Shown: positions 1 through 7,818, numbered from the stretch's first letter. The stretch is 11,918 nucleotides of DNA from an uncultured Chloroflexota bacterium (GCA_903879975.1 CAIRNL010000454.1:1-11918), one strand, 5' to 3'. The notes: generated by a model not told the origin, from the letters alone. Numbers and translations: made by a program.

Positions 1-194
1 TCGGAGATTTCGTAGGCATCGAGCGTGTTCAGCACCCAGATCAGGTCAGCCAGATTCACCCGTTGTTCCTGGTTGAGCATGCCCATCATGCCCAGGTCGA
101 GGAAGATGATCTTGCCGTTCTGGAGGTTGACCAGAATATTGCCGGGGTGCGCGTCGCCGTGGAAGTAGCCGTCGAAGATGATCTGCTTGATCAT
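1..194 (-). pseudogene. UbiB/AarF (ABC1) atypical kinase, fragment containing the catalytic core; continues past the left edge
   Basis: Translating from the ATG at 194 gives 64 codons to the window edge. The family's catalytic loop is visible at residues 12-19 as HGDAHPGN (usual form H-x-D-x-HPGN), followed by a metal-binding-loop equivalent, LDLGMMG, at about residues 32-38 (DLG where many members have DFG). UbiB/AarF proteins are ATPase/kinase-like proteins linked to quinone and lipid metabolism. A full member has about 250-300 residues before this point, including the KxGQ motif and the nucleotide-binding lobe; none of that is encoded upstream. Instead a truncated holin-like gene stops inside this ATG (ATGA overlap, 191-194). 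I read it as a 5'-truncated gene, or as one half of a rearranged or misassembled locus. Family assignment is firm; whether the fragment is expressed is unknown. Confidence 0.7.
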
Positions 195-469
195 GATGAC
201 CGGATGATGAGTTTGCCGGTGAACAGCACAATGAATGGGCGCAGAAACGCGTTCAGCACGCCAAACAGGAAGCCAGCGGTCAAAAATTGAATGGCTACGA
301 AGCGCGGTGAGGTTTGAAGGCCTGGCAATAACCAGAGCGCAACGGTCACCGCAATGCTGTTGATCAGGACATGGAAGATGAAGGATATCGCCGGTTTCCA
401 GCGAGAAGTGGACTGCGTAGCCGTTGCTGCAACAACGGATGGAGAATTGGACAATAGGGTCAGCCTCAT
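191..469 (-). pseudogene. Holin-like (phage_holin_4_2/YvlD type) small membrane protein, probably 3'-truncated
   Basis: A 92-residue product. After a polar N-terminus of about 28 residues there are two hydrophobic segments (roughly residues 30-48 and 57-80), with the signature LINSIAV..LWLLPGL and FLFGVLNAFLRPFIVLFTGKLII. This pattern of 'I-N-(8)-WLLPG ... G-x-x-N-A-x-x-RP' is that of the PF04020 membrane family (about 110-120 residues). Members normally continue after the RP segment with one or two more hydrophobic stretches; here the frame ends with RSS-stop right after GKLIIR. The stop overlaps the ATG of the UbiB fragment. A consensus -10 box lies upstream, but no good Shine-Dalgarno site precedes the ATG at 469. 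The function of the family in non-phage bacteria is unclear. Confidence 0.6.
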
Positions 470-513
470 GGGTCAAGCCTACGGACGCAAAGTAGGGTAG
501 GACAATCAGGCAG

Positions 514-542
514 ATTATACATCACGGACGCTGGACAGCTGC
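514..542 (-). promoter_or_regulatory. Candidate promoter for the holin-like gene
   Basis: A perfect TATAAT -10 box (minus strand, 519-514) lies 45 nt upstream of the ATG at 469. The hexamer at 17-nt spacing (542-537, GCAGCT) is a poor -35 match, so only the -10 element is well supported. The position relative to the gene is reasonable, with a leader of about 38 nt. Confidence 0.4.
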
Positions 543-566
543 AACAGCTGGAAGGTGGGCTGTTGC
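541..566. repeat. Perfect 8-bp inverted repeat
   Basis: GCAACAGC (541-548) is repeated inverted as GCTGTTGC (559-566) around a 10-nt loop. It lies between the DUF308 terminator and the holin-like gene's -10 box and touches the -35 position. There is no T-run on either side, so it could be an operator or an RNA hairpin rather than an intrinsic terminator. Confidence 0.5.
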
Positions 567-588
567 TGAGGTGAAGCGGGGCGGCACG

Positions 589-625
589 AAAAAAAGGGAT
601 GCGGACAGCACGCTGCCCGCATCCC
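589..625 (-). terminator. Intrinsic terminator of the DUF308 gene
   Basis: Read on the minus strand, a 9-bp perfect GC-rich stem (GGGATGCGG at 596-604 paired with CCGCATCCC at 617-625) is followed immediately by seven T residues (complement of the A run at 589-595). It sits about 40 nt beyond the stop codon of the minus-strand DUF308 gene, the expected place for its transcription end. Confidence 0.8.
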
Positions 626-662
626 CTTTCCGAATGCGTCGAGAGTCGACTGTGGGGCTAGT

Positions 663-1193
663 TTATTTCAGCCGGAACGCCATGATGATAGCAAAGATGC
701 CACCGACGATGGCGAAGACACCGATGACCGTCGGCAGAACCAGCGCTGCTGCCAACATGTTACCCAACAGCAGGATGCCGACGACAATCGAGATGCCACC
801 CATGATGCCCGCACCCCAGCCGCCGCCCTGGAAGGCCGCAATCAGACCCAGAATGCCCATGATGAGACCCTGGATCGCCAGGACGAGCACGATCGCCAGA
901 CCGAAGGATGCCAGCCGCTCGGGCGCACTGGCGTCGACCAGGAACCAGCCGGCGACGATCCCGATGATGCCGCTCAGAATCTTCCACCCCCACTGGCGCC
1001 GGTCCCAGATCAGGCTGACCAGGTAATAGACACCCGTCACAAGCCAGTAAAGGCCAATCGCCCATACTATGACATTGGCAACTCGCAACGGATTCGCCAA
1101 CAGCATGAGGCCGACGATGATCTGGATGATGCCGAAAACCAGGATCAACCACCACGGAGTAGCATTCTTCTCCTGGATCGCTACTGCTCCCAT
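663..1193 (-). CDS. HdeD/DUF308 family integral membrane protein
   Basis: A 176-residue protein, almost entirely hydrophobic, with about six membrane segments: roughly residues 14-34, 38-58, 69-85, 93-115, 121-143 and 148-171. The hairpins of paired helices with small residues (GIIQIIVGLMLLANPL, GIIGIVAGWFLV, GGISIVVGILLL) are the internal repeat typical of the HdeD/DUF308 family, whose members are usually 170-200 residues long. E. coli HdeD is linked to acid resistance; for this homologue the role is unknown. The start at 1193 is chosen because AAAGGAG lies 8 nt upstream; the open frame extends to 1367, but the extra 58 residues are polar and unlike the family. A promoter upstream and a terminator downstream make this a single-gene transcript, divergent from the large surface protein. 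Confidence 0.85.
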   Translation of the reverse strand: MGAVAIQEKNATPWWLILVFGIIQIIVGLMLLANPLRVANVIVWAIGLYWLVTGVYYLVSLIWDRRQWGWKILSGIIGIVAGWFLVDASAPERLASFGLAIVLVLAIQGLIMGILGLIAAFQGGGWGAGIMGGISIVVGILLLGNMLAAALVLPTVIGVFAIVGGIFAIIMAFRLK

Positions 1194-1281
1194 ACGTGAA
1201 GCTCCTTTCAGTTGTGACGCTTGTTGTTTGATATGCTTCAGATGAAATGCTTGCAGATCAATATGCCCTGCTTCACACAAG

Positions 1282-1310
1282 ATGATAGACCAGGTCTGAC
1301 CAATTTGCAA
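1282..1310 (-). promoter_or_regulatory. Candidate sigma-70-type promoter for the DUF308 gene
   Basis: On the minus strand TTGCAA (1310-1305) and TATCAT (1287-1282) are separated by exactly 17 nt. Transcription would start near 1275, giving a leader of about 80 nt before the AAAGGAG ribosome binding site. TTGCAA is its own reverse complement, and a TAAAAT box on the plus strand (1331-1336) could serve the divergent gene, although the spacing there (20 nt) is too long to be convincing. Confidence 0.45.
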
Positions 1311-1413
1311 GATAGCGTGATAGAGTGACATAAAATAACGACGCTGGGAACCAATGGCGCTGTACATGCGTCAACTCTAGTACGGACATCTTGGAGTACA
1401 TCAGGAGTGAGGC

Positions 1414-4179
1414 ATGAACAACAATAGCGGCAACGGGCCTGTCTATCCCGGCTGGCTGCGGCCGGTCATCTTCGTCGGCGGCGCGGCGCTCTTGCTGAGC
1501 ATCGGCTATTTCATCGGCGCAACCTTCTTCGCCGTCCCGCCAACGACACCCGTGGCCGAAGCGCCGGTTGAGTGGACGCGCACGCTGATCCCAACCTTCA
1601 CCCCGTCCCCTGTGCAGCCGACGGCCACCCAGACCGCCTTACCGACCATCACGCCAGTGCCGACGGCGACCGCTCTCCCTCCGACTGTCACGCCGATCCT
1701 GATCGTCGTGACCGCTGTCGCTACGCCGCCGCCAACTAACACGCTGCTGCCGCCTACCGCAACTGCACCGCCCGGCACCAATCAGTCGCCATCCACCCAA
1801 TCGACGCCCACCCGGACACCGACGTTGCTCGCCACGGCAACCTGGACTCCGATGTCCACGGCGACGTGGACCCCCATGCCCACGGCGACCGAAACTGCTA
1901 CTCTTCTACCGACCGCCACGCTGACGCCGACCGCCACGCTGACGCCGACAGGTACGGCCACTGCCACACTTCTGCCCACGGCAACCGAGACTGTTCCGAT
2001 GACGCCGCTGCCGACTGCAACGGCTACCTTCCTGCCGACAGCGACCGAAACGGCCACTCCAACCGCAACCAGCCAGCCGACTGTCACCGAGACGCCCACA
2101 GCAACCGAGACTGCTACCGCCACGCCCTTGCCTACAGCCACTGAGACGGCCACCATGACGCCAACGGCTACGCTCAAGCCAGTGCCGACGGCCACGCCAA
2201 CGGCGCAGCCGACTGCAACTGCACGCGCTACGGTGACGCCGACGGCTACAGACGAGGCGATTGCCACTGCCACCGCAGTCGCTACCGCCTCTGTGCCACT
2301 GACGCCGGCAGCGACTGAAGAGCCGGCGCCCACTGCGACCCAGACGGCGACCCAGACGCCCACAGCAACAGTCGAACCAACGGCTGCTTGGATGTTTGCT
2401 GGGGAGCCGTCGCTCCGAGCTTTCCTCAACCAGCCCTACACCTATACGGTGACGTTTGCACCGCTGGAAATAACCGGGGCGACAGGCGAGGAAACCACAG
2501 AGGACGAAAATGCAGCGGGCGATGCGACGGCTGAGGTGCCGGCGTCCGAGGAGGTTGTGACGCCGGCGGAAACGGATGAAAGCGATACGCCCGCAGCGGC
2601 TACTCGCGAGGCGAGTCCGCCGGATTCGGACGACACCGGAACGGGCGTCGCGGATCAGAGTGACGACGCTCCCGACGAAGAGGAGATCGCCGCCCTACAA
2701 CTGGTGGAGTCGCTGCCCTTTGCGGTCACTGCCGATGGCGCGCTGACCGTTACGCTGCCGGTGCATCCACTCTGGCTGGCGCTCACGCTGCTGGATCGCG
2801 GCGACATTGTCTTGGCCGGCATGCCCGGTGCCGACGCAGAAGGCGACCATCCAGTCGTACTGGTCGCAACGGACGCCGCCGGCATCGCCGTGACGCAAAG
2901 CTTCACGATCACGGCCGAACTGGACCCGAACCCGTTCCACGTCGACGAACAGGCCTTCACAACCGACGAGGATACGGGATTGGCAGCCGTTCTCGTCGCA
3001 ACGCACGCTGAAGGCGCCGAACTTTTCTTTCGCACAGAACTTGAGCCGGAAAACGGCACTGTCACCGCTGTCGAGGAAACGACGGGCGCGTTCACCTATG
3101 AACCGCTGCTGGACTTCTACGGCGATGACTTCTTTACGATCCGCATCAGCGATGAGCTGGCACGCGCAATCACGGTGCCGGTCACTATCACGGTGGAGCC
3201 CGTCAACGATGCGCCGCAGATCGAACTAGCCGATGCCTTCACGGTCACGGCAGGTGCCGCTGTCGAACTCCCTGTGGTCGTCACGGATGTCGACAGCGAA
3301 TATCTCACGGTCACGGTGGAAGCGCTGCCGCCCGATCTGCTCTACGCCGACGAAAGGATCGCTGGCGTCGTGACAGAGACTGCGGTCGCAGGTAGCCCCT
3401 ACCTGGCAATCGTCACGGCCGAAGATGATGAGGGCGAGGTTGCCACCCTGGAGGTCACCTGGGTCGTGGAGGCGGTCAGCGAGGAAGAATCAGGCAGCAG
3501 TGACGGCGGCGTGAGCAATCAGGCGGAGGACGACAAGGATGTGGAGGATGAAGGGACGCCCGGCAGCGGGGCAGGCGCTGAGCAAATCTCGGCCATCACT
3601 CTGGCGCTGACCGGGGCGCTGAGCGTGCCGGGTATGGACGCATGGGCCGACTATGGCTGGCAGGCACCTGTCGATCTCGGTGACTGTCCGGCCAACGCCG
3701 ACGCGCGCACGCCCGCTCCGCTCGCTGCCGGTGTCGACCTGTTTGCTGACGGCGTCGCCTCCGATCCGGCCACTGCACCGCTTTTGACGATTGCCGCTGA
3801 ATTGCCGGTGGGCGATTATGCGCTGCTTGTCTGCGGCTGCGCGCCGACCTACAGCGACGGCGAGCGTACGAGCATGCCGGCAACAAACCAGGCGCTCTTC
3901 GCCGGGATCGACGGCATCGTCTATCTGGGCGAAGCCGGCATTCCAGTGCCGGTCAGCGGCTTTGCCGATCGGCCTGGCTTCACCTGGCAGATGTTGCCCG
4001 CCGCGTTCGCTGGCGACGGCAACCCTGCACTTGTCACGGTGTCGGCAGAGGGAACGCACAGTGTGGATGTATGGATGGCGGACGACGGCGTGCTGATCAG
4101 CGCCGTGAGGGTCGTCCCCGCCGCAGCACTGGCCGACGCTACAGCAAGTGTCGGTCAAGCTTGCGCTGACGACCCGTAA
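1414..4179 (+). CDS. Membrane-anchored surface protein: Thr/Pro-rich stalk, Ig/cadherin-like domains, C-terminal beta domain
   Basis: A 921-residue protein; start supported by AGGAG 6 nt upstream. Residues 17-41 form one membrane anchor; R16 before it suggests an outside C-terminus. Residues about 57-325 are a TPT/ATAT-rich low-complexity stalk. Residues about 327-502 resemble a He_PIG (putative Ig) domain: an opening strand NQPYTYTV, then the typical end (VLAGMPGADAEGDHPV, ATDAAGIAVTQSFTI), split by an acidic insert at about 353-425. Residues about 505-601 match a VCBS/cadherin_5-type repeat: DEDTG, NGTVT, GAFTYEP..DFYGDDFFTI, closing with PVNDAP. Residues 602-689 are a further Ig-like segment ending in an acidic linker (690-725). 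The last ~195 residues are beta-rich, with C758, C807, C809 and C917, and I do not recognise them. No enzyme motif is visible. Likely a cell-surface adhesive or scaffolding protein; the precise role is unknown. Confidence 0.85.
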   Translation: MNNNSGNGPVYPGWLRPVIFVGGAALLLSIGYFIGATFFAVPPTTPVAEAPVEWTRTLIPTFTPSPVQPTATQTALPTITPVPTATALPPTVTPILIVVTAVATPPPTNTLLPPTATAPPGTNQSPSTQSTPTRTPTLLATATWTPMSTATWTPMPTATETATLLPTATLTPTATLTPTGTATATLLPTATETVPMTPLPTATATFLPTATETATPTATSQPTVTETPTATETATATPLPTATETATMTPTATLKPVPTATPTAQPTATARATVTPTATDEAIATATAVATASVPLTPAATEEPAPTATQTATQTPTATVEPTAAWMFAGEPSLRAFLNQPYTYTVTFAPLEITGATGEETTEDENAAGDATAEVPASEEVVTPAETDESDTPAAATREASPPDSDDTGTGVADQSDDAPDEEEIAALQLVESLPFAVTADGALTVTLPVHPLWLALTLLDRGDIVLAGMPGADAEGDHPVVLVATDAAGIAVTQSFTITAELDPNPFHVDEQAFTTDEDTGLAAVLVATHAEGAELFFRTELEPENGTVTAVEETTGAFTYEPLLDFYGDDFFTIRISDELARAITVPVTITVEPVNDAPQIELADAFTVTAGAAVELPVVVTDVDSEYLTVTVEALPPDLLYADERIAGVVTETAVAGSPYLAIVTAEDDEGEVATLEVTWVVEAVSEEESGSSDGGVSNQAEDDKDVEDEGTPGSGAGAEQISAITLALTGALSVPGMDAWADYGWQAPVDLGDCPANADARTPAPLAAGVDLFADGVASDPATAPLLTIAAELPVGDYALLVCGCAPTYSDGERTSMPATNQALFAGIDGIVYLGEAGIPVPVSGFADRPGFTWQMLPAAFAGDGNPALVTVSAEGTHSVDVWMADDGVLISAVRVVPAAALADATASVGQACADDP
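1582..2388 (+). repeat. Degenerate Thr/Pro/Ala-coding low-complexity repeat
   Basis: About 800 bp of short, imperfect units built on 'ccgac(g/t)gc(a/c)ac(g/c)' encode PTATETAT-like peptides, the stalk of the surface protein. Unit length and codons vary, so this is an old, degenerate array rather than a recent tandem expansion. In the antisense frames it gives long spurious Val/Ala-rich open frames. Confidence 0.85.
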
Positions 4180-4202
4180 AACGGCGAGTCGAGAGATGCG
4201 TG

Positions 4203-4236
4203 GAGGAGGGCGCGCAGGCGACCCCCTCTTTGTTTT
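4203..4236 (+). terminator. Intrinsic terminator after the surface-protein gene
   Basis: About 25 nt past the stop codon, GAGGG (4206-4210) pairs with CCCTC (4224-4228), extendable by weaker pairs on both sides, and TTTGTTTT follows (4229-4236). The stem is short but GC-rich and the T-rich tail is clear. Confidence 0.6.
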
Positions 4237-4275
4237 GTGGGTGGGTAATGTGCCGTGCAGCCGTAGTTGCTGCCA

Positions 4276-4452
4276 TCATCTCGTGCGACGCAGGCTGACA
4301 CGGTCAAGGGCTGCTGTGGCGCCGATGAGAAACGCCGAAAAGGCAGGTATCAGCGGATCGGCGTGCAGACCCGCCACTTCCATCCCACCAAAGGCGACCA
4401 GAACCACAATCCCGACTCCAAGCATCGCATTGCTGAAGATGTTTTTTCGCAT
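4276..4452 (-). CDS. Small membrane protein of unknown function (58 residues)
   Basis: A short reading frame, MRKNIFSNAML... to ...SLRRTR, with a positively charged N-terminus, a hydrophobic segment at about residues 9-26, a second at about 35-49, and a basic C-terminus, so probably two membrane passes. The start at 4452 is supported by GAGAGG about 5 nt upstream. A near-consensus promoter (TTGGCA-17-TACAAT) lies just upstream and an intrinsic terminator (4602-4633) separates it from the preceding gene, so it is an independent transcription unit. The open frame continues upstream to 4767, but that part crosses the terminator and is not protein-like. I do not recognise a family. Confidence 0.6.
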   Translation of the reverse strand: MRKNIFSNAMLGVGIVVLVAFGGMEVAGLHADPLIPAFSAFLIGATAALDRVSLRRTR

Positions 4453-4485
4453 GATACCTCTCTTGAAACCGCTTGCCTGTTCATC

Positions 4486-4514
4486 ATTGTAGGCCGCTGG
4501 CTCGTGCCTGCCAA
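4486..4514 (-). promoter_or_regulatory. Near-consensus sigma-70-type promoter for the small membrane protein
   Basis: On the minus strand TTGGCA (4514-4509) and TACAAT (4491-4486) are separated by exactly 17 nt. The predicted start near 4479 gives a 27-nt leader carrying the GAGAGG ribosome binding site. Confidence 0.6.
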
Positions 4515-4601
4515 ATCCGACGGGCACAAGGTACCCCGGGAATGAACCGTGCAGCGGTCGAGTGCGCCATTCCGTGTAGCATGCGCAGGGCAAACGTCGG
4601 C

Positions 4602-4633
4602 AAAAAATAGCCGCTCCTCGATCCAGGAGCGGC
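4602..4633 (-). terminator. Intrinsic terminator downstream of ctaA
   Basis: A perfect 9-bp stem, GCCGCTCCT (4610-4618) with AGGAGCGGC (4625-4633), has a 6-nt loop; on the minus strand it is followed by TATTTTTTG. It lies about 150 nt beyond the ctaA stop codon. The interval between it and that stop codon (4634-4783) shows no gene or other signal that I can support. Confidence 0.8.
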
Positions 4634-4783
4634 CTTCCTTGCTTGCCTGCCGCAGGATCGAGAGGGACGATCGGGCCGACATGAGGAATGGATTGGATTG
4701 GAGCAGCCGTCCGGCCGATGAACACATCATACTCCATGCGCTCTCCTTCTGTCAAAATCCATCCCATCGAATTGGAAGAATGC

Positions 4784-5755
4784 CTACGTCGATCGGGCTG
4801 CGGCCGTTTTTCGCTCCGGCGACGCTGCAGCCGGTGTATTCTGTCGTGGTGCTAGTTCGTCTGTGGCGAGTGCCGCCGCAGCGAATAGGACCAGTAAAAT
4901 CCAAATCACTGTGGTGATCGCCAGATGCACCATCTGCAACCAGACCGGTGCTTTGAGCGCTACATTGAGCGAACCGACGAGCAACTGGCCGATGTAGAGC
5001 GCAACCACGAGACGGCCAAGACGATACGTGGTGCGGCCTGGACGTTGCTTTATGGCAACCCACGCCGCAAGCCCAACCAGCGCACCGACCACAAAGGCAA
5101 TCAGTGGATGGAAAATGCGCAGCTCGACGAGTGTGGCGACCAGCACATTCTCGGCCGGTGAAATGCCTCCGGTCAGCACCAATGTGTCTCCCAGGGCGGT
5201 GATCGCACCGCTCACGCCCAGCACGAGCATGCCCGCAAACGCAGCGAGCAAGCTCCAGCCCACTGTGCCCTGGTTGTGCAGCCGCAAGGGTTGCCGGCCC
5301 TGTCCCCACCAGGCTGTCAGCGTCAGGGCCGCCATGAGGAGGAAGGTGTTGATAAGATGGCCGCTCATCCAGATCGCACGGCCAACGGAGACATTGAAGG
5401 CCACATACTCCAGCAACACCAGCGCCGCACCGATGAGCGCTTCAAGAATGATGAAGACCATGGAGGCGACGGCGCCCTTGCGCACAACGCTGCCTCGCGC
5501 AAACGCACGGAAGGCCCAGATCAGCAACACGACGACAGCCAGCAGGGCCAGTCCGCTGGTCACGCGGTGCGAAAATTCGATGACGGTTTCGATGCTTTCC
5601 GGGCGCGGGATGACCTCGCCCTGGCAGAGCGGCCAGTCGTCGCCGCAGCCGGCGCCAGAACCGGTCGCCCGCACAAACGCGCCCCAGATGATGACGCCAA
5701 TGTTCAGCAGGACGACCCCCCAGGCATAGCGGGCAAATCGCCGATTGGTACCCAT
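4784..5755 (-). CDS. ctaA: Heme A synthase (CtaA/COX15 family)
   Basis: A 323-residue, eight-helix membrane protein that oxidises the C8 methyl of heme O to the formyl group of heme A for aa3-type cytochrome oxidases. Visible hallmarks: the extracellular loop cysteine pair C37 and C44 in GAGCGDDWPLCQG; the E-x-x-H-R motif E60/H63/R64 (EFSHR); and the heme-ligand histidines H133 (SGHLIN), H216 (IFHPLIAF) and H277 (MVHLAIT). These positions nearly coincide with B. subtilis CtaA H60, H123, H216 and H278. The second cysteine pair of some members is absent. The start at 5755 (MGTNRRF) fits the family; a GGGAG lies 11 nt upstream, a little far. An in-frame ATG 25 codons earlier would add a polar extension. 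No ctaB or oxidase subunit genes are in the window. Confidence 0.93.
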   Translation of the reverse strand: MGTNRRFARYAWGVVLLNIGVIIWGAFVRATGSGAGCGDDWPLCQGEVIPRPESIETVIEFSHRVTSGLALLAVVVLLIWAFRAFARGSVVRKGAVASMVFIILEALIGAALVLLEYVAFNVSVGRAIWMSGHLINTFLLMAALTLTAWWGQGRQPLRLHNQGTVGWSLLAAFAGMLVLGVSGAITALGDTLVLTGGISPAENVLVATLVELRIFHPLIAFVVGALVGLAAWVAIKQRPGRTTYRLGRLVVALYIGQLLVGSLNVALKAPVWLQMVHLAITTVIWILLVLFAAAALATDELAPRQNTPAAASPERKTAAARST

Positions 5756-5775
5756 GGATCCATTTACTCCCTGTG

Positions 5776-5781
5776 ATTGTA
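5776..5781 (-). promoter_or_regulatory. Possible -10 box for ctaA
   Basis: TACAAT on the minus strand lies 20 nt before the ctaA start codon, with no convincing -35 hexamer at 16-18 nt. The leader would be very short. The 135-nt gap to the upstream photolyase gene allows either a separate promoter or read-through; it also contains a weak inverted repeat (ACGGCT at 5835-5840, AGCCGT at 5857-5862). Confidence 0.25.
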
Positions 5782-5890
5782 TTTGAGTCAACGCCGCCGA
5801 ACGTTGGCCCAGCCTCTGACAGGACTGCAATGCAACGGCTTTCGTTGAGCTATCTGAGCCGTCTCGTTCTGTGCGCGGCCACTCTGTACT

Positions 5891-7209
<1,319 letters not shown>

Positions 7210-7213
<4 letters not shown>

Positions 7214-7392
7214 GGCTCCGCTTCCGCCTGCCTCCGCCGGCGATGCCGGCAGCGCTCACTGCACACCGTCACCGAATCCCAGCTGCGCGCCCATTTCTTA
7301 CGCCAGTTGAAAGGTCGACCGCATACCTGGCAGAGTTTCGACGGCAAGGTGTGCTTGGTATAGCGAACTATGGAATCTTTCGTACGTGCCAT
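7210..7392 (-). CDS. DUF2256 family small zinc-ribbon-like protein
   Basis: A 60-residue basic protein with the family's hallmark: LPSKLCQVCGRPFNWRKKW, then a second cysteine pair in VCSERCR. Cysteines C21, C24, C44 and C48 (C-x2-C...C-x3-C) are positioned to bind one zinc ion. The highly basic C-terminus (RHRRRRQ) suggests nucleic-acid binding, which is inference. Its stop codon overlaps the start of the downstream photolyase-type gene (ATGA), so the two are co-translated. DUF2256 genes next to cryptochrome/photolyase-like genes are known from other bacteria, chiefly cyanobacteria (from memory). No strong Shine-Dalgarno site precedes the ATG. Confidence 0.88.
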
Positions 7393-7464
7393 TTTCCAAT
7401 ACTTTTTTTATTTCGTGGATGACTGTTCCCTATTTTGCCATCGCTGTCTGTATCCGTCCGTAAG

Positions 7465-7499
7465 ATCGGCACATATGAGCGATCACTTATTGTGCTGAT
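7465..7499. repeat. Inverted repeat in the divergent intergenic region
   Basis: ATCGGCACA (7465-7473) faces TGTGCTGAT (7491-7499) with one non-matching position (a G-U pair in plus-strand RNA). It lies 73 nt upstream of the DUF2256 start in the 426-bp gap between the minus-strand DUF2256 gene and the plus-strand lipoprotein gene. It could be an operator for the photolyase unit. I see no convincing promoter for DUF2256 here, nor any coding sequence in 7393-7818. Confidence 0.4.
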
Positions 7500-7575
7500 A
7501 AGGAAGGCAGCGGACTGAAATCTGAATCAACTCAGGTAAAGTGGAGACAGTTTCAATCGTTCATGATGCTCACGA

Positions 7576-7622
7576 GGTGACGACTCCAGATGTTGCCTTT
7601 CTCTGGAATGGCCAAAGTCACC
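7576..7622. promoter_or_regulatory. Two-part inverted repeat just upstream of a promoter; candidate operator
   Basis: Two nested perfect inverted pairs: GGTGAC (7576-7581) with GTCACC (7617-7622), and TCCAGA (7585-7590) with TCTGGA (7602-7607). The element ends 8 nt before the -35 box at 7631, a typical place for a transcriptional activator or repressor to bind. No known regulator site is recognised. Confidence 0.4.
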
Positions 7623-7630
7623 ATGACAAA

Positions 7631-7658
7631 TTGTGAACTGCTGAGTTTGTGGTATCAT
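7631..7658 (+). promoter_or_regulatory. Candidate promoter of a short RNA or leader
   Basis: TTGTGA (7631-7636) and TATCAT (7653-7658) are spaced 16 nt apart. Transcription would start near 7665. A terminator follows about 100 nt downstream, which raises the plausibility of this promoter. Confidence 0.5.
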
Positions 7659-7664
7659 TACATG

Positions 7665-7771
7665 GGCACAACAAGGGTATCCCGTTCAGTAGCGAAGGGT
7701 CTCCTATACTATTCCTATGGCGGTCTGGATTCGCAGATTCTCGCAAAATCTGTGAGTTCAGACCGTTTTTT
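7665..7771 (+). ncRNA. Candidate small RNA or attenuated leader, about 107 nt
   Basis: Bounded by a promoter-like pair upstream and a strong intrinsic terminator at its 3' end; no plus-strand gene lies upstream for which the terminator could act (the nearest plus-strand gene ends at 4179). Inside, CCCGTTC and GAAGGG (7681-7699) can fold as a hairpin with a 6-nt loop. A GGTCT at 7698-7702 repeats the start of the terminator's 5' arm (7722-7726) and could compete for the 3' arm, the kind of arrangement seen in attenuators. The lipoprotein gene begins 48 nt after the T-run and has no good promoter of its own, so either an independent small RNA or a regulatory leader is possible. It matches no RNA family that I recognise (not SRP, tmRNA or 6S). 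Confidence 0.45.
7722..7771 (+). terminator. Strong intrinsic terminator (18-bp stem) on the plus strand
   Basis: Arms 7722-7739 and 7747-7764 pair along all 18 positions, three of them G-U pairs that are valid only in plus-strand RNA; the loop is 7 nt and six T residues follow (7766-7771). The wobble pairs fix the strand. It ends the predicted small RNA or leader upstream of the lipoprotein gene. Confidence 0.85.
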
Positions 7772-7818
7772 GTAAAATCGATAAGATAGAGAGCAACTGC
7801 GGTTGAGAAAGGATCCCA

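Noticed and set aside
1194..1367. Upstream extension of the DUF308 protein by 58 residues
   Set aside because: The extension covers the promoter and leader, is unlike the family, and the ATG at 1193 has AAAGGAG at ideal spacing.
1582..2388. Repeat-rich stretch considered as a CRISPR array or minisatellite
   Set aside because: Units are short, degenerate and keep the reading frame throughout; there are no constant repeats with unique spacers.
1506..2429. Long antisense frames rich in Val, Ala and Gly opposite the surface-protein gene
   Set aside because: They are the complement of the Thr/Pro/Ala-coding repeat, which lacks stop codons on the other strand for compositional reasons.
4453..4767. 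N-terminal extension of the 58-residue membrane protein to a 163-residue frame
   Set aside because: The extension runs through a clear intrinsic terminator (4602-4633) and the TTGGCA/TACAAT promoter, and its sequence has no domain-like pattern; the internal ATG has a good ribosome binding site.
5756..5830. Upstream ATG for ctaA adding 25 residues
   Set aside because: The added residues are polar, absent from the family and would include the candidate -10 box; motif numbering matches known CtaA from the start at 5755.
7500..7520. GGAAGG-CAGC resembling the conserved tip of SRP RNA
   Set aside because: The surrounding sequence does not form the expected long hairpin with the paired internal loops, so the resemblance is a short coincidence.
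7590..7775. A 61-residue plus-strand open frame
   Set aside because: It overlaps the candidate promoter and the 18-bp terminator stem, has no ribosome binding site, and ends just past the T-run; an RNA explains the region better.
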